Assembly: GCF_023101765.2 (NCBI RefSeq)
Contig: NC_064213.1
Coordinates: 3,286,001 to 3,350,000, forward strand
Length of the DNA: 64,000 bases
Source: Spodoptera frugiperda
Taxonomy: Eukaryota; Arthropoda; Insecta; Lepidoptera; Noctuidae
Reading direction: 5' to 3'
This document shows positions 11,586 through 22,605 of this stretch, in pieces (positions within the stretch are counted from its first letter, which is position 1; each line of letters starts with the position of its first letter). The notes beneath the pieces are model-generated. The model did no database searches and was not told the DNA's origin. It was given only the letters and a program-made list of their open reading frames with translations. Made by a program: the position numbers and the translations under genes.

Positions 11586-11738
11586 CTTTGAGGGGGAAAA
11601 ATCATCTAATGAATACTCCCGCTTTGGGCGAGGCGATAGGGAGTGTCAGACTCTCACTGACTAAAAACCACCCCGTTCCTACTCCTGCTTTTCGAGCCGG
11701 AGCCCCGGTAAACCCGCTACGTAGTCCGCAGCTCCGGG
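11586..11738 (-). repeat. R1-like LINE 3' tail with target duplication
   Basis: Minus-orientation short copy ending at 'cgcagctccggg'. AAAATGTCTACCT just left of it is matched on the right by AAAATGTCCTACCT (one-base indel), a plausible target-site duplication. Confidence 0.8.
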
Positions 11739-12330
11739 AAAATGTCCTACCTAGAATTTAAATCAGCAATCGCTTAAATACTCAATACTATGTAACTAAG
11801 AGACAAGTAAATATATACTAACAGTGATTCTGAAACAAAGTAAACAACAATTTTGAAAGTTATTTAAGTTGATATCGACGTGAAAGAGCCGAGATAGAGA
11901 AGCGAGCAGTATCAGATAAAACTTGTCAAACATTTGGCAATGTTAATTTACCAACTTTGGCCAAACATTTGGCCCGGCCGTTGCCTAGCAACCGCTGATC
12001 TTCAGTGCCCATATTGATTGGTTTATTCTAATTTTATTTTCGTTCATACTCATCTTGTATTATTTACTGTTGAATTTTTCATGGAGGTCGAAGGCATATA
12101 CGGCCTTATGTATATAAGACAAGGTTCTTTTTTGATTGGGTTTTTATTGGTGTCGAGTTAATCTTTAGCTTAGTAAGTTGGCTTTTGAAAAATTCTAATA
12201 TTTTACTCTTATGTTTCAAGGACTTTGTTTCCACTTTCAAAAGTAGTACTCAGGTTGAAACGAGTAGGTATATTCGTAAAGTAACACCCACATTTTGCTG
12301 GTACATCCAATACATAAGTAGAATACTCGT
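11739..12330. other. Unassigned sequence
   Basis: No recognised gene. It contains 'caaacatttggc' repeats near 11930-11970 but no clear element. Confidence 0.4.
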
Positions 12331-13608
12331 TATAGTCCAGTCAAATAAGGTTAAATTAGGTAAGAATCTCGGAATGCGAGATACCCAGCTGTAATTTTGT
12401 ATATACTTGTATATTGACCCCTAAAACTTGTCTCAAAACCTACATATGGTAGGGTGTAAGCAACCCTTAAAATTCAGGGTCAAAGGGCCCAAAAATCGAT
12501 TTTTTGCGGTTTTTTCGAAATATCTCATTTCCTATGGGTTTTTGGTAGTTGTATTCAATAGCAATATTGTAGCATACAAAATTCTCTACAACTTTTGTGT
12601 AAACTTTTTTTTTATACGGTGAACCGTTTTCGAGATAGAGGGCGGAGAGCGCGCGGTCACTGCATCTCTTCAAAAAATTTTTTTTTCGTCTCACCTATCC
12701 GTGATGGTTGTCTATGGATAGGACATTAAAAAATAGGTCATGGTTCCTAAAACCATTTTTCGTCAAAATCAATCGTTTGAAAGATAGACGCTTCCAAAGT
12801 GGAAAAATGAGGTCTATAGAATGTGTCCTGCCCTCTAACTTTTAAAATAAGTGAGTAAGAAAACTAAAAAAAATATATGATGTAGATTTTAATGGAAACT
12901 TTCAATGAAAATTGGTTTGAACGAGATATCATAATTAGTTTTTAAGAATTGATTAAAAGAATTGAAAAAGTGGAAAATTAGGTGTGTTTTTATTAAAAAT
13001 GTATCAATTCTTAAAAACTAATTATGATATCTCGTTCAAACCAATTTTCGTTGAAAGTTTTCATTAAAATCTACAGCATATATTTTTTTAGTTTTTTTAC
13101 TAACTTATTTTAAAAGTTAGGGGGCAGGACACATTCGATAGACCTCATTTTTCCACTTTGGAAGCGTCTATCTTTCAAACGACTAATTTTGACGAAAAAT
13201 GGTTTTAGGAACCATGACGTATTTTTTTATGTCCTATACATAGACAACCATCACGGATAGGTTAGACGAAAAAAAAATTTTTGAAGAGATGCAGTGACCG
13301 CGCGCTCTCCGCCCTCTATCTCGAAAACGGTTCACCGTATAAAAAAGTTTATACAAAAGTTGTAGAGAATTTTGTATGCTACAATATTGCTATTAAATAC
13401 AATTACCAAAAACCCATAGAAAATGAGATATTTCTTTAAAAACCGCAAAAAACGATTTTTGGGCCCTTTGACCCTGAATTTTAAGGGTTGCTTACACCCT
13501 ACCATATGTAGGTTTTGAGACAAGTTTTAGGTCAAAATACAAATATATACAAAATTACAGCTGGGTATCTCGAATTCCTAGGTGAATTCCTAAATTGACT
13601 GGACTATA
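12331..13608. mobile_element. 1.28-kb palindromic fold-back element
   Basis: Two long inverted arms (12331-12953 and 13003-13608) pair almost throughout around a ~49-base loop. The outer ends are TATAGTCCAGTCAA and its exact complement, so the element is bounded by TATA, which is either the target duplication or part of the terminal repeat. Arm landmarks are 'cctacatatggtagggtgt' and 'agggcggagagcgcgcgg', each present once per arm in opposite orientation. The same short reading frame therefore appears on both strands; it is not a gene. There is no transposase, so it would depend on a helper. Its class is not determined. Confidence 0.85.
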
Positions 13609-13706
13609 GTCGCCCTACTAGTAATGAACCTGGCCATCGCACCAGTTTGCTCTTATTTGTTCAGCCTTGAGCAGTCGATGATAAAGGGCCTACAGTATTC
13701 CAACTC

Positions 13707-13857
13707 TTTTTGTTTTTTGAGGGGGAAAATCATCCAATGACTTCTCCCGCCTTGGGCGAGGCGAGAGGGAGTGTCACACTCTTACTGACTAAAAACCACC
13801 CCGTTCCTACTCCTGCTTTGAGCTGAACCCCGGAAACCTGTTGTCCGCAGCTCCGGA
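13707..13857 (-). repeat. R1-like LINE 3' tail with target duplication
   Basis: Minus-orientation short copy. TATTCCAACT on the left and TATACCAACT on the right are probably the duplicated target with one mutation. Confidence 0.8.
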
Positions 13858-14177
13858 ACCATATTATACCAACTGACTTTTAATTTTACATGCGATAGTC
13901 GACCAAGAGAATACTCAACAAAGAACTAACTATATTAAAAGTGGCACTAACACGAACATCAAACTCTGCGTCAAACCCTGTCTATGTAGGTGTCTAGGTC
14001 AATAAGACCATAAGATTAACCTGTCAAAGTGCAAGTGAATACCCACTACATAACAATTTACGATTGAGAACTCAAAATGGCGACCGAGTGTAAATGTCAC
14101 TTGTATTTCGAGTTTGCACCTACTTTCTTTTTCGCAGTGCACTTTCGTTTTTTTTTGTGTGTATTCTTTCTTTCTTA
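13858..14177. other. Unassigned sequence
   Basis: No gene or element recognised. Confidence 0.4.
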
Positions 14178-14180
14178 TTA

Positions 14181-14383
14181 AGCCCCGTATTCATGGTAAA
14201 CATTTGTTTAGCAACAAAGTTGAATCAACGTGTTGCGGAGTTGCTGTCAACATGTTGCTGGCAACACTGCGTGGACAGCATCATGTTGACAAGCTTAAAC
14301 TTAGTTGCTAGCAACATTCTCGCCTCTCACCAACAATGTTTAGCAACTGTTGCTAAGCAAATGTTTACCATGAATACGGGGCT
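14181..14383. mobile_element. Harbinger-like MITE with TTA duplication
   Basis: A 203-bp element has terminal inverted repeats beginning AGCCCCGTATTCATGGTAAA and continuing about 35 bp. It is flanked by TTA on both sides (14178-14180 and 14384-14386). A TTA/TWA target and short non-coding body are typical of PIF/Harbinger derivatives. The interior has repeated 'gttgctagcaac'-like motifs. The 102- and 65-codon frames across it are not genes. Confidence 0.8.
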
Positions 14384-14653
14384 TTATGTTTATAACTATT
14401 GATATGGGATTTCTGGTTACTAACCGCTTAATAAATGGTTTCTTTAATAACCAGGTTGGGCATAGAATCTAATATTTTATATCTTTATATTATATATTTT
14501 GTACCAGCTTTTCTGAAGCCCCGGGAACTTTAATTAATTTTGATGCTATTTTTATTTTGCGCCTGGCATTTTAGAGTTAAAATCTCTCCTAAAATTAATA
14601 CTGTTAGATAGCCCAAAAAGCAATTTCGAAACAATTTATTAATATTTTAAGTG

Positions 14654-14870
14654 TTACCACGGCCTCACAGAAAACCCACGTGAAACAACGCTTGGGTTGT
14701 GTGAGTGAGGTTACCAGAGGCTCAATTACCCCTCCCCAATCCCCGATTTTCCAACAACCCACCCTAAACCCAAAAGGCCGGCAACACACTTGTAACGCCT
14801 CTGGTGTTTCGGGTGTCCACGGCAGCAGCCATTGCTTACCGTTAGGTGATCTGTCCGTTCGTTTACAGAC
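14654..14870 (-). repeat. Repeat C copy
   Basis: Minus orientation, from 'gttaccacggcctcacag' to 'gatctgtccgttcgtttac'. Typical spacing of marker motifs, moderately diverged. Confidence 0.7.
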
Positions 14871-15177
14871 AAAAAACAAAAAAGATATCTAAAACAGTCT
14901 CAATGTTTCAACACTTTATTTTACATATTATAAATAAACTTGCTAATTTTATACATTCCCTTGTATATGTGGACATTAGTACTATGTTGTTAATGCCCTC
15001 ATTCAGGGCCAAGGTTCACTGGCAAACCCTCCAATGGCCGTGCAATCACTCGTTATTCTCATCTCGTTCAATACAAGGTTGTCCTTTTATATTTTTGAAT
15101 ATTATTGTAAGTGTTTTTAATGAGGACATTCATTATTGGCAGTGGGATTATGAGCCTTCTCTACATAAGGTTTACCG

Positions 15178-15525
15178 ATTATCTCTATGCTGATGATCGT
15201 AGTTTGAAAGGTTCAGGTTTTATCAGTTAAAGCTGCTGCCCCGTCTCTGCTAAATGTGTAATCCCTTAGTGGGCTCTTTTATAAGGTTTGATACAACACT
15301 ACTACTATCTATATTTGCTTCTACTATCTCCATACTTTTTTTGGGGCTGGATAATTATCCAACTTCGTTCCTACTCCTGCTTTTCGAGCCGGAGCTGCGG
15401 TAACCCACTTGGCATCCCGCTGCTCCGGATTATCTCCATGCTGATCCTCCATGATCGTACATGGTTTAAAAGGTTCAGGTTTTATCAGTTTACGCTGCTG
15501 CCCGGTCTATGTTAAATGTGTAACT
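15178..15525 (-). repeat. Two partial LINE 3'-region copies
   Basis: A ~95-bp block (ggttcaggttttatcag, gctgctgcccc, taaatgtgta) occurs at 15178-15275 and again at 15429-15525. The second is joined on its left to a diverged R1-like tail (15338-15428, 'gttcctactcctgcttttcg', 'gctgctccgg'). The block therefore probably lies upstream of the tail in another LINE subfamily. A related piece sits at 27233-27325. Confidence 0.55.
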
Positions 15526-15530
15526 CTTAC

Positions 15531-16385
15531 GACACTTATGAGATGAGACATACTATGTATTATTTTACACAGCTATAACCATCATAAGAGCAGTGCTCTC
15601 ATTTCAAATATGGACAGACAAACATATTACGAAACATAACCAAGCCAAATAATTTATAATTCATGGTTTAAAACGGTAGACTGTTGACCAAATTTAGCAG
15701 GAAACATGTCTAATGAAATACTTACCACATGCAACATCTACGGTTGTTTCGCAAAAACATCTTCATTGACAAATATCTTCGCGGATATTGCTAAAATAAT
15801 TCACAACACACATTCGAGGCCGAATCTGAGCATTAGACTGATCACTTATGCGGCGTGCGCGCAGGTGATCAACATCTGTCACTCTTGCGCATTACGTTGA
15901 GTTTGAGAGTGAAATTTATTGCAACTTTAAAGTTAAAAAAGAAAGGTTTAAGTTTTGTTGAGAAAGTTAATACTAAAAGCCGGGATTTATCTCTTACTTT
16001 ATGTTAGTTGGTAAAGCTAAGTTGATTCCAGACAGATTTTTTTTAATGAAAATGAGTTTTTGTCTGCTCCTTGGCGGCTTTGTCGATTTATCCATAAATT
16101 ATGTTGTACTGTCGCTAAGACTCATTCTGACAGACAGTCAGACATTATGACTATGATAATAATGTTCTATTTTTAAATATTATTGCTTTAATTATAGCAT
16201 AGCAACAGTTAAAGCTTTTCAAAAGGAGGTTTTGCCGTCTAGAAAATTCTCGGTTCCAAATAATTTTGAAACGACAAAACTAGATCGAATCGATAAACTA
16301 GAGAAATTTGAAATTTCTAGAGAAAGGAAATAAGTAAAGAAGTAATGTGATAACGTGCTGTAGAGTGACGTCAGACTCAGTCAGA
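15531..16385. other. Unassigned sequence
   Basis: No gene recognised. A 64-codon frame at 15706-15900 has no identifiable motif and is probably chance. Confidence 0.4.
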
Positions 16386-16532
16386 GTTGCGGACTACCTA
16401 GCAGGTTTACCGGGGCTCCGATTCAAAAAGCAAGAGTAGGAACGGGATGGTGTTTAGTCAGTAAGACTCTGATACTTCCTCTAACCTGGCCCAAGGCGGA
16501 AGAAGTCATTGGTGAGTTCATCCTTAAAAAAG
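16386..16532 (+). repeat. R1-like LINE 3' tail
   Basis: Plus-orientation short copy from 'gttgcggactacctagcag' to 'catccttaaaaaa', with more substitutions than most. Confidence 0.75.
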
Positions 16533-17055
16533 TGATTAATATATTGGAATACAGTTTTTACCGTAAGTGTCGTAAGCACCAACTAAAGGAGACTAAACAG
16601 ACTATTACTCGTAAAGCAAATGTGGTAATATCCCAACCAAAATTACCACACAACAACATACAAATGAACCAAATCGATTGATTTCAAAGTCATTAACCCA
16701 TCACCAATGAATATACAATTAACGGAACATATAGTTACCATTGTACGAAAGACCAAAGGCTTCACAATAGGCCAGTGATCGATCATTACCGAAATACCGA
16801 AGTAACACTTCTTACTCTTACGTCATACAGATCTTTTTTCTCACCGGCCAGTGTGCCAACTTAAGATAATCACGGGGCAGTCGACTCAGTCAGTGCAATA
16901 GCTGTCATGCTGAATTGCGTATGAATTAGACAAAGATGGTAGGACAGAAGGTTTACTGTGTGGAATTGGGTATTTGTTTCTTTATTATAGGTGTGTCTTG
17001 ATGATGGTTTGTGACTTATGTATGTTATAGAGTGATGCCTTTACGGTTTGCTGTC

Positions 17056-17214
17056 TGATCCGAAGCTGCAGACTACCTGGTGGGTTTACCGGGACTCCAG
17101 CTTGAAGGGCAGGAGTAGGAACGGGGTGGTTTTTAGTCAGTAAGAGTCTGACACTCCCTCTCACCTCGCCCAAGGCGGGACAAGACATTGGATGATTTTC
17201 TCCCCTTAAAAAAA
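17056..17214 (+). repeat. R1-like LINE 3' tail
   Basis: Plus-orientation short copy starting 'tgatccgaagctgcagac'. ACGGTTTGCT to the left and TCGGTTTACT after the A run may be the diverged target duplication. Confidence 0.75.
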
Positions 17215-19004
17215 TCGGTTTACTATCATTTGTTTTGTAAATTGTTGATATTTGAACAATGGTTTTATCAAGAGTACCTGATTGTGGTCTAGTTGAAATA
17301 AGTGTTTTACCTTAGACTTGACTTTGAGCAGTTTGTAGTGTGCGGTTTGTGTGATGCATGCGGTTTGCAATCTTTATAAACGGTTTTATTTATGTTTTAT
17401 TAAGCTTTAGAATAAAAGCTTTTGTAGAATTAAATATGGATCACATTTTGGTGTACTTCTTGACTTATTATTTTTGAAGAGCATCAATTCACGGATTAAT
17501 CGAGTTATCTGTCAGGTATTTCGTCAAATAAGCAGGTGCAAGCTATATTTGGCAACAGAAATTAGACCTTTTGTCTACATGTCATTAGAGTTAATTTACG
17601 TTGTCCTTAGATCTATTAATATACAAGAGTGAGATTTCTTATCTCCTTACATAGTGATTGTAATGTACTTGCTTGAATGTGTGAATTAATCTTACCCTCA
17701 TGCAAATTGTTTGTGAATGCGTTACTTAAATGCATTTATATTAGCGAGTTTGCGGGTATATGTTATTTAACTAAGGCATTGGTCAATCCTATTAGACATA
17801 TGCAATTTTTTTCAATGGTATATTAAACATATCCTGTTTCAAAATGGCATAGTAACTATAACATTATAATAACTGTCGTGAGACATACTAAATTAACTAA
17901 TAAATGGCTGTGACATACGGACGGACAGACAGACAGACTTGACGAATGGGTTCCGTTTTTTGCCATTTGGCTACAGAACCCTAAAAATCACGGTATACTC
18001 ACGGCTACTTAGTAGGCTGGGCAATGTCGCCAAAGTGGGAGAAGTCATTGGATGCCCCCTCTAAAAACAAGATAGTTACAAAATTGTGAATAAATACACC
18101 GTGTCCCGTAATGGAGATCCTACTATTATTATAAATGCGCAAAAACTACTGAAGGTATCACGATGAAAGAATGGAGGGATGGATTATGATGTTGAATAAC
18201 ACATAGACTACTTTTTACTCTACAGGAACGCGGACGAAGCCACTGACAGAAGTTAGTATATTAGAAACTTATATTATAGCTAGTATATTAGATATTGGTT
18301 ACATTTTTAAAACGGTGAAGTAGTATTAAGCAAGTAAGACGTCAATCCGATACTTTCAGTTCATGACTATCTTTAAAAAGAATGCCCCTAAGCTGTAGTA
18401 CATAGTAATTTATAGACTTAACCCAATATGTATAGTTATGGATAGAAATGTTCTACAATGTAATAGATAGAAATAGAAAGTACTTTCAAAATATTTAATT
18501 AAGATTCTGACTTGGTGGAAATGGGACCCTCTCGGGAGTATAACCTCTCGAAAATCGGTCCACAAATGGCGGAGTAATTCGGTAAACAAATAAATAAAAT
18601 AATAATAATAAAAATCCGAATATAGTACCTCCTCCTTTTTTTAAGTCGGTAAAAATCTTCATCAATTTAATAGAGAGTACATTTAAAATATTTAATACCA
18701 TTTTTTGTTAGTGATCATTAATCAGCATGTTTTTTTTAGAGGAGTAGCTATTTAGTCTGTCTTGTTCGTGACTGTTGTTTTGATCCTTTTTTATTCAGAC
18801 CTTTCGAACTAATTTACCTACATGTAATAATCATATTTTAACTAGACATTTTTTTGTTCGCCTATTATTTCTTTGGCTATATTAGATAATTATAATGCAG
18901 TGGCGCATACTATCTTAGATAATTGCAATGCAATGCGTAGCGTGCCTCGACTGGGTTTCGTATAAAAATATGTCTGAGGGCCTTCTATTTTTCTTTATTC
19001 TTTG
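17215..19004. other. AT-rich sequence with repeat scraps
   Basis: No gene recognised. Repeat fragments are at 17883-17990 (repeat E, minus), 18030-18075 (the last ~45 bp of an R1-like tail), 18121-18258 (repeat D-like, ends 'cactgacagaagttag') and 18505-18690 (minus; 'aaggaggaggtactatattc', a common moth repeat). The rest is AT-rich. Confidence 0.5.
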
Positions 19005-19007
19005 TTG

Positions 19008-19145
19008 AGGGGAGAAAATCATCCAATGGCTTTTCCCGCCTTGTCTTTTAAGGCTTAAAGAGGGGACTTACAGATACCATAACAGTGACCCCATGTTTAG
19101 GGGTTTTACGATGACGTTCCCCTAAAGTTATTGCCAACTTTAGAA
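19008..19145 (-). repeat. Internally deleted R1-like LINE copy
   Basis: The 3' tail ('gaaaatcatccaatggc', 19015-19045) is joined directly to 'aaagaggggacttac' near 19057. That second sequence lies ~700 bp further upstream in the copy at 1718 (near 2449). The intervening coding and UTR sequence is deleted. Confidence 0.6.
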
Positions 19146-19733
19146 CGCTGAAAAAAGCTGCTTTAAAGAATTCATTACTTGGACTTATCATTTCTGAAAT
19201 GAAATAATGTATTAAGAAGCTTTTATATCACGCTAGCGAGCCCCGCAGCCCGGGGACACTGTATAATTGATACAACAGAGACGGCGTTCCAGCTGCAATA
19301 CCAACACATCACTCAAATTTCCCCACTACAAACATATTTCCTCTCTCATAAATCTCATGGCAACCCTACTCAAATTGATTCACACGCCACAACACCGAAA
19401 TGTCAACGTCCGTACTCCGCTCTTCATAGAATCAAGAATTAATTTTGTCACAATTCGTAAACATGGTTATTATCACCCGAACCACGATCGCGTTCGACAA
19501 CCCTATTAGGGCTTCATTGAAAATTCTGAATGTGTCACTGTACCTACAGTAAGAAGGTCGTAGGCACAACCATTAATTCAGTCATTTTGCTAAATGTATT
19601 TGGTGTTACTTCATATTTCTTTTTCTATTCAACGCTTTTGCTATTGTGTTTAGAGGTCGACGTATGGAGTAAATTGATTGGTGCGTATATCATATATAGA
19701 AAGAATTTTGTTATGCTTTAAAAATAACTTTAG
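19146..19733. other. Unassigned sequence with an unrecognised 80-codon frame
   Basis: The plus frame at 19267-19509 ends in HGYYHPNHDRVRQPY. It has no family I recognise, no clear start context and no partner exon. It could be chance or an old LINE remnant. The rest is non-coding. Confidence 0.3.
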
Positions 19734-20706
19734 CAACGTCACGCCTTTTATCCCCGAAAGGGTCGGTAGAGGTGCACATTATGACACGTAATGCCGCTAT
19801 ACAATGTACACCGACTTTTCACCGCTTGTGTTATAAGTCCCATGTAATAATGTGGTGAGCCTTTTTTTTTTTTTTTTTTTTTTTAGGGTGGAAAATCATC
19901 CAATGACTTCTCCCGCCTTGGGCGAGGCGAGAGGGAGTGTCAGACTCTTACTGACTAAAAACCACCCCGTTCCTACTCCTGCCCGTCGAGCCGGAGCCCC
20001 GGTAAACCCGCTAGGTTGTCCGCAGCTCCGGATTAGGCATCAGCCCTACTGGGCCCCATCTGTGGTGGTCTGATGGCTCTTTGAGGCGCGCGCAGAACGC
20101 GACGCGCCGCACGCACGGGTCTGGTTCTGGTCGGGCGGCGAGCTACCCTTGCTCGTCGTCCGCAGACCCGCACTTACGGTGGCCGGAGATCGTCGCGCGA
20201 TCCCCGACGCCCGGAGTGTCTCTCGCGACGGCTGGGGCGTGAAGAGGTTCTTTCTCCCGCCCCGCCTCCTCCTTAGCTAGCATCGACTGCTTCCAGAAGG
20301 AGGAGACGGCATCCCAGTTCGCTCCGCACCATGGCTTGTATCAGTGACGCGAGAGGGCGCCGTCGCCGACCACATCCCTGAACACGGCGGTGCTCAGCCC
20401 ACGCAGGGCAGACCGAGCGTATGTTCCACCGTGTCCTCCGGGCGGTCGTCGCAGTGATGACACCCGGGCGTTTTTCAGAAACAGGAACCTACCGAAAGCG
20501 GTAAGCACCTGCGTCAGGCGGTAGGTGAGGACGCCAGAGGGTGTGCCTATTGCCATATAGTGGGCACAAGTCCAGACACCGTGCTACCATTGAGAAATTT
20601 TCGAAACACCGAAAAAAGCCCAGCAATACTTTACCCGACTCGGGAATCGAACCCGAGACCTCTTGTCCAGCAGTCGCACTTGCGATCCCTCGACCAACGA
20701 GGCAGT
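19734..20706 (-). repeat. SINE-A copy split by a LINE
   Basis: The tail half (19734-19861, 'caacgtcacgccttttatcc' to 'gtggtgagcc') and the head half (20537-20706, 'gtgcctattgcc' to 'caacgaggcagt') together make one near full-length minus-oriented SINE-A. The box B complement 'gggaatcgaaccc' is intact. The interruption is the LINE at 19862-20536. Confidence 0.85.
19862..20536 (-). mobile_element. R1-like LINE 3' end nested in SINE-A
   Basis: A T run at 19862-19884 followed by the same 3' UTR and ORF end as the copy at 1718, closely similar but with several small deletions. The zinc-knuckle coding part (near 20390-20470) is frameshifted. Flanks GGTGAGCC (left) and GGTGTGCC (right) fit a ~10-bp target duplication within the SINE. 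The element is dead and 5'-truncated. Confidence 0.85.
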
Positions 20707-20756
20707 CAGTGCTTTAATAAAGCGGTTGGCTATTTATTTATTTTTCTCTAAAACTT

Positions 20757-20805
20757 TAACCCACACTAGGATTTTCTCCAGTGTCGTGGGTTCGTTCGTT
20801 TGATT
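20757..20805 (-). repeat. SINE-B 3' fragment
   Basis: 'cccacactaggattttctcc' and 'gtgtcgtgggttcg' match the 3' end of SINE-B in minus orientation. The remainder is missing. Confidence 0.55.
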
Positions 20806-21272
20806 AGTTCGTGAATGAGTATAACAATGCTCAGCTTACATAAAGAAATACGAAACGTTTTTCAATTAACTTCAGAATGAAAGTAAGTAGGTATGTATAA
20901 AAATGCGGGTACTAAGCCTTAGCCTAAGGTAAATTAGAACTGAATCTAATATGGGATCTGTACTTGTACTACCGACTTGTTGAGATAAAAAAAGATTCTC
21001 ATAAATGTTTGTTGTTATACAACAAACATTTTATAAATTTTGTATGTATCTTATATCAAGTTCTTTTTTTGAGTGGGAAAAATCATCCAATGTCTTATCC
21101 CGCCTAGGGTGAGGCAAGAGGGAGTGTTAGACTCTTACTGATTGAAAACCACCCCGTTCCTACACCTGCTTTTCGAGCCAGAGCCCCGGAAGCTCGCTAG
21201 GCAGTCTGCACCTCCGTACCTGCATGATACGGAGGTGCAGACTAATTTCTAGAAATACATAATATAAGGTAA

Positions 21273-22412
21273 CCTAACCAAATAAGGCCTACCTTATTTT
21301 TATTACCGCCTAGCTCGTAGGTTTAAAATGACAATGCGCTGATTATTTCAAAATCTTATATTTATTTATTAAACTTTGTAATAATGGAATCAAAATAGCT
21401 TTAGAAACAAAAATTACAGTTTTGTAAACACAAATAACTAAAGTGTCACTTTGGCCTTATTGGGAACCCTATGTCTTAATAAGGCCTCAATAAAAACTAT
21501 TAAGTATTCAACTTCTTAATTATAATAAAACTTTGTCAATGCTTATAATAAATGTAATGAGACCTTATTAATTAATTTTGGTCATTATACATCAGACTTG
21601 ACGAGTTTCTCATTATGCAATACCCATGTAACATCTTTGAAGTCATCGGCACCCCAGCATCAGTCAAAACAATGAGAACAACTTCTTGTTCTGTAGCCAA
21701 TTTAGCGACCGACCTAGCTTTTGAGTAGTCGAACCACTCTTTAGATGGTGCGTACTTCTTGGGAAGTTATATCTGGCTGCAACAGCATACCAGGTAAAAC
21801 AGGATGAACAGAATTCAAGGTATGAATAAATACTATGAAGAATTTCCCGATATTCATTCACCCCTTTTCTGTGTCTATTCACTCCGTTTACCCCTTTCTA
21901 CCATTTTAACAGCGTTTTCCATCTTTTGCAAAATCCATTGGCTTTCCTTTTGACATAAGCTGGTGATCCGTTTTCTATGAAATTACTGAAAAACAACTAT
22001 GCCATAATAAGGCCTACACGTTTTTTTTGTAGGCTTTATTAGGGCATGGCACATAGGTAAACAAAACAACGATTATATGAAATACACCGATATTATAGCT
22101 ATTTGACTTATGTGAGGAGATGCCAAAATTATAATTGTCATACAGACAAAACACGGCACGTCGTATACTGATAAATATAAAAATACTAACAGTTTACGCT
22201 ACTCGAATTTTATAAAAACTATAGTGCGCTCCACGTCGTGATTGTTTTTGACTGTAGGTTCCAACATAATCGCGGCACGGGTTGCTTGCTATGCTTAAAT
22301 TAGTTAAGTTATGTGCATGCACACTTCTACAAACTTTGGCGACCATTTGAAATCGGGAAGAGGGAAATTTTCAAAATAGGCTTTATTGGGGCATAGGCCT
22401 TATTTGGTTAGG
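21273..22412 (-). mobile_element. Defective pogo-like DNA transposon
   Basis: Terminal inverted repeats CCTAACCAAATAAGGCCTA lie at 21273-21291 and, inverted, at the right end. A TA near each end (21270-21271 and 22414-22415) is compatible with a TA target. The interior holds remnants of a pipsqueak-type DNA-binding domain on the minus strand and an internal hairpin (22004-22042). The catalytic DDE core is not seen, so this is an internally deleted, inactive derivative. Confidence 0.65.
21590..21960 (-). pseudogene. Pogo-like transposase N-terminal remnant
   Basis: Reading the minus strand across frame changes shows a piece like LQKMENAVKMVERGK, then YAVAARYNFPRST, then KLATEQEVVLIV and DAGVPMTSKDV. 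This order (helix, A..YN.PRSTL, GRP.LT.EEE, G.P.T..D) is the CENP-B/pipsqueak helix-turn-helix plus linker of pogo-like transposases, which binds the transposon ends. Frameshifts and an in-frame TAG break it. The call is from the motif pattern only. Confidence 0.55.
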
Positions 22413-22605
22413 ATAGTATATATCAAGTTCTATGAACATAAAATCAACACTTTGACTAAAAAAAATAATGAAAGTTAGCATATTCCACTCACAAAATCAG
22501 TCGAAATAACAGAAAACTTCAATAAAAATTCAACATCGATTCGCTCATCAACGAAAGTGGACACTCGACCGATAAAAAATTGGCAATCTACATTTTAAGT
22601 ACCGT

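Larger units (their letters stand above)
21065..22418 (-). mobile_element. LINE insertion containing a pogo-like element
   Basis: TATATCAAGTTCT occurs at 21052-21064 and again at 22419-22431, a perfect 13-bp duplication bracketing the whole segment. The left part (21065-21218) is a minus-oriented R1-like tail. It ends in a perfect 16-bp hairpin (21203-21218 with 21228-21243) and ~30 bp of filler. A DNA element (21273-22412) then occupies the rest. The simplest reading is a LINE insertion later invaded by the DNA transposon near its 5' junction. Confidence 0.7.

Noticed and set aside
12428..13523. A pair of similar small genes on opposite strands (12428-12622 and 13332-13523)
   Set aside because: They are the two arms of one palindrome read on opposite strands.
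19267..19509. Host exon encoding an 80-residue peptide
   Set aside because: No recognised domain, splice partner or conserved neighbour; kept only as an unassigned stretch.
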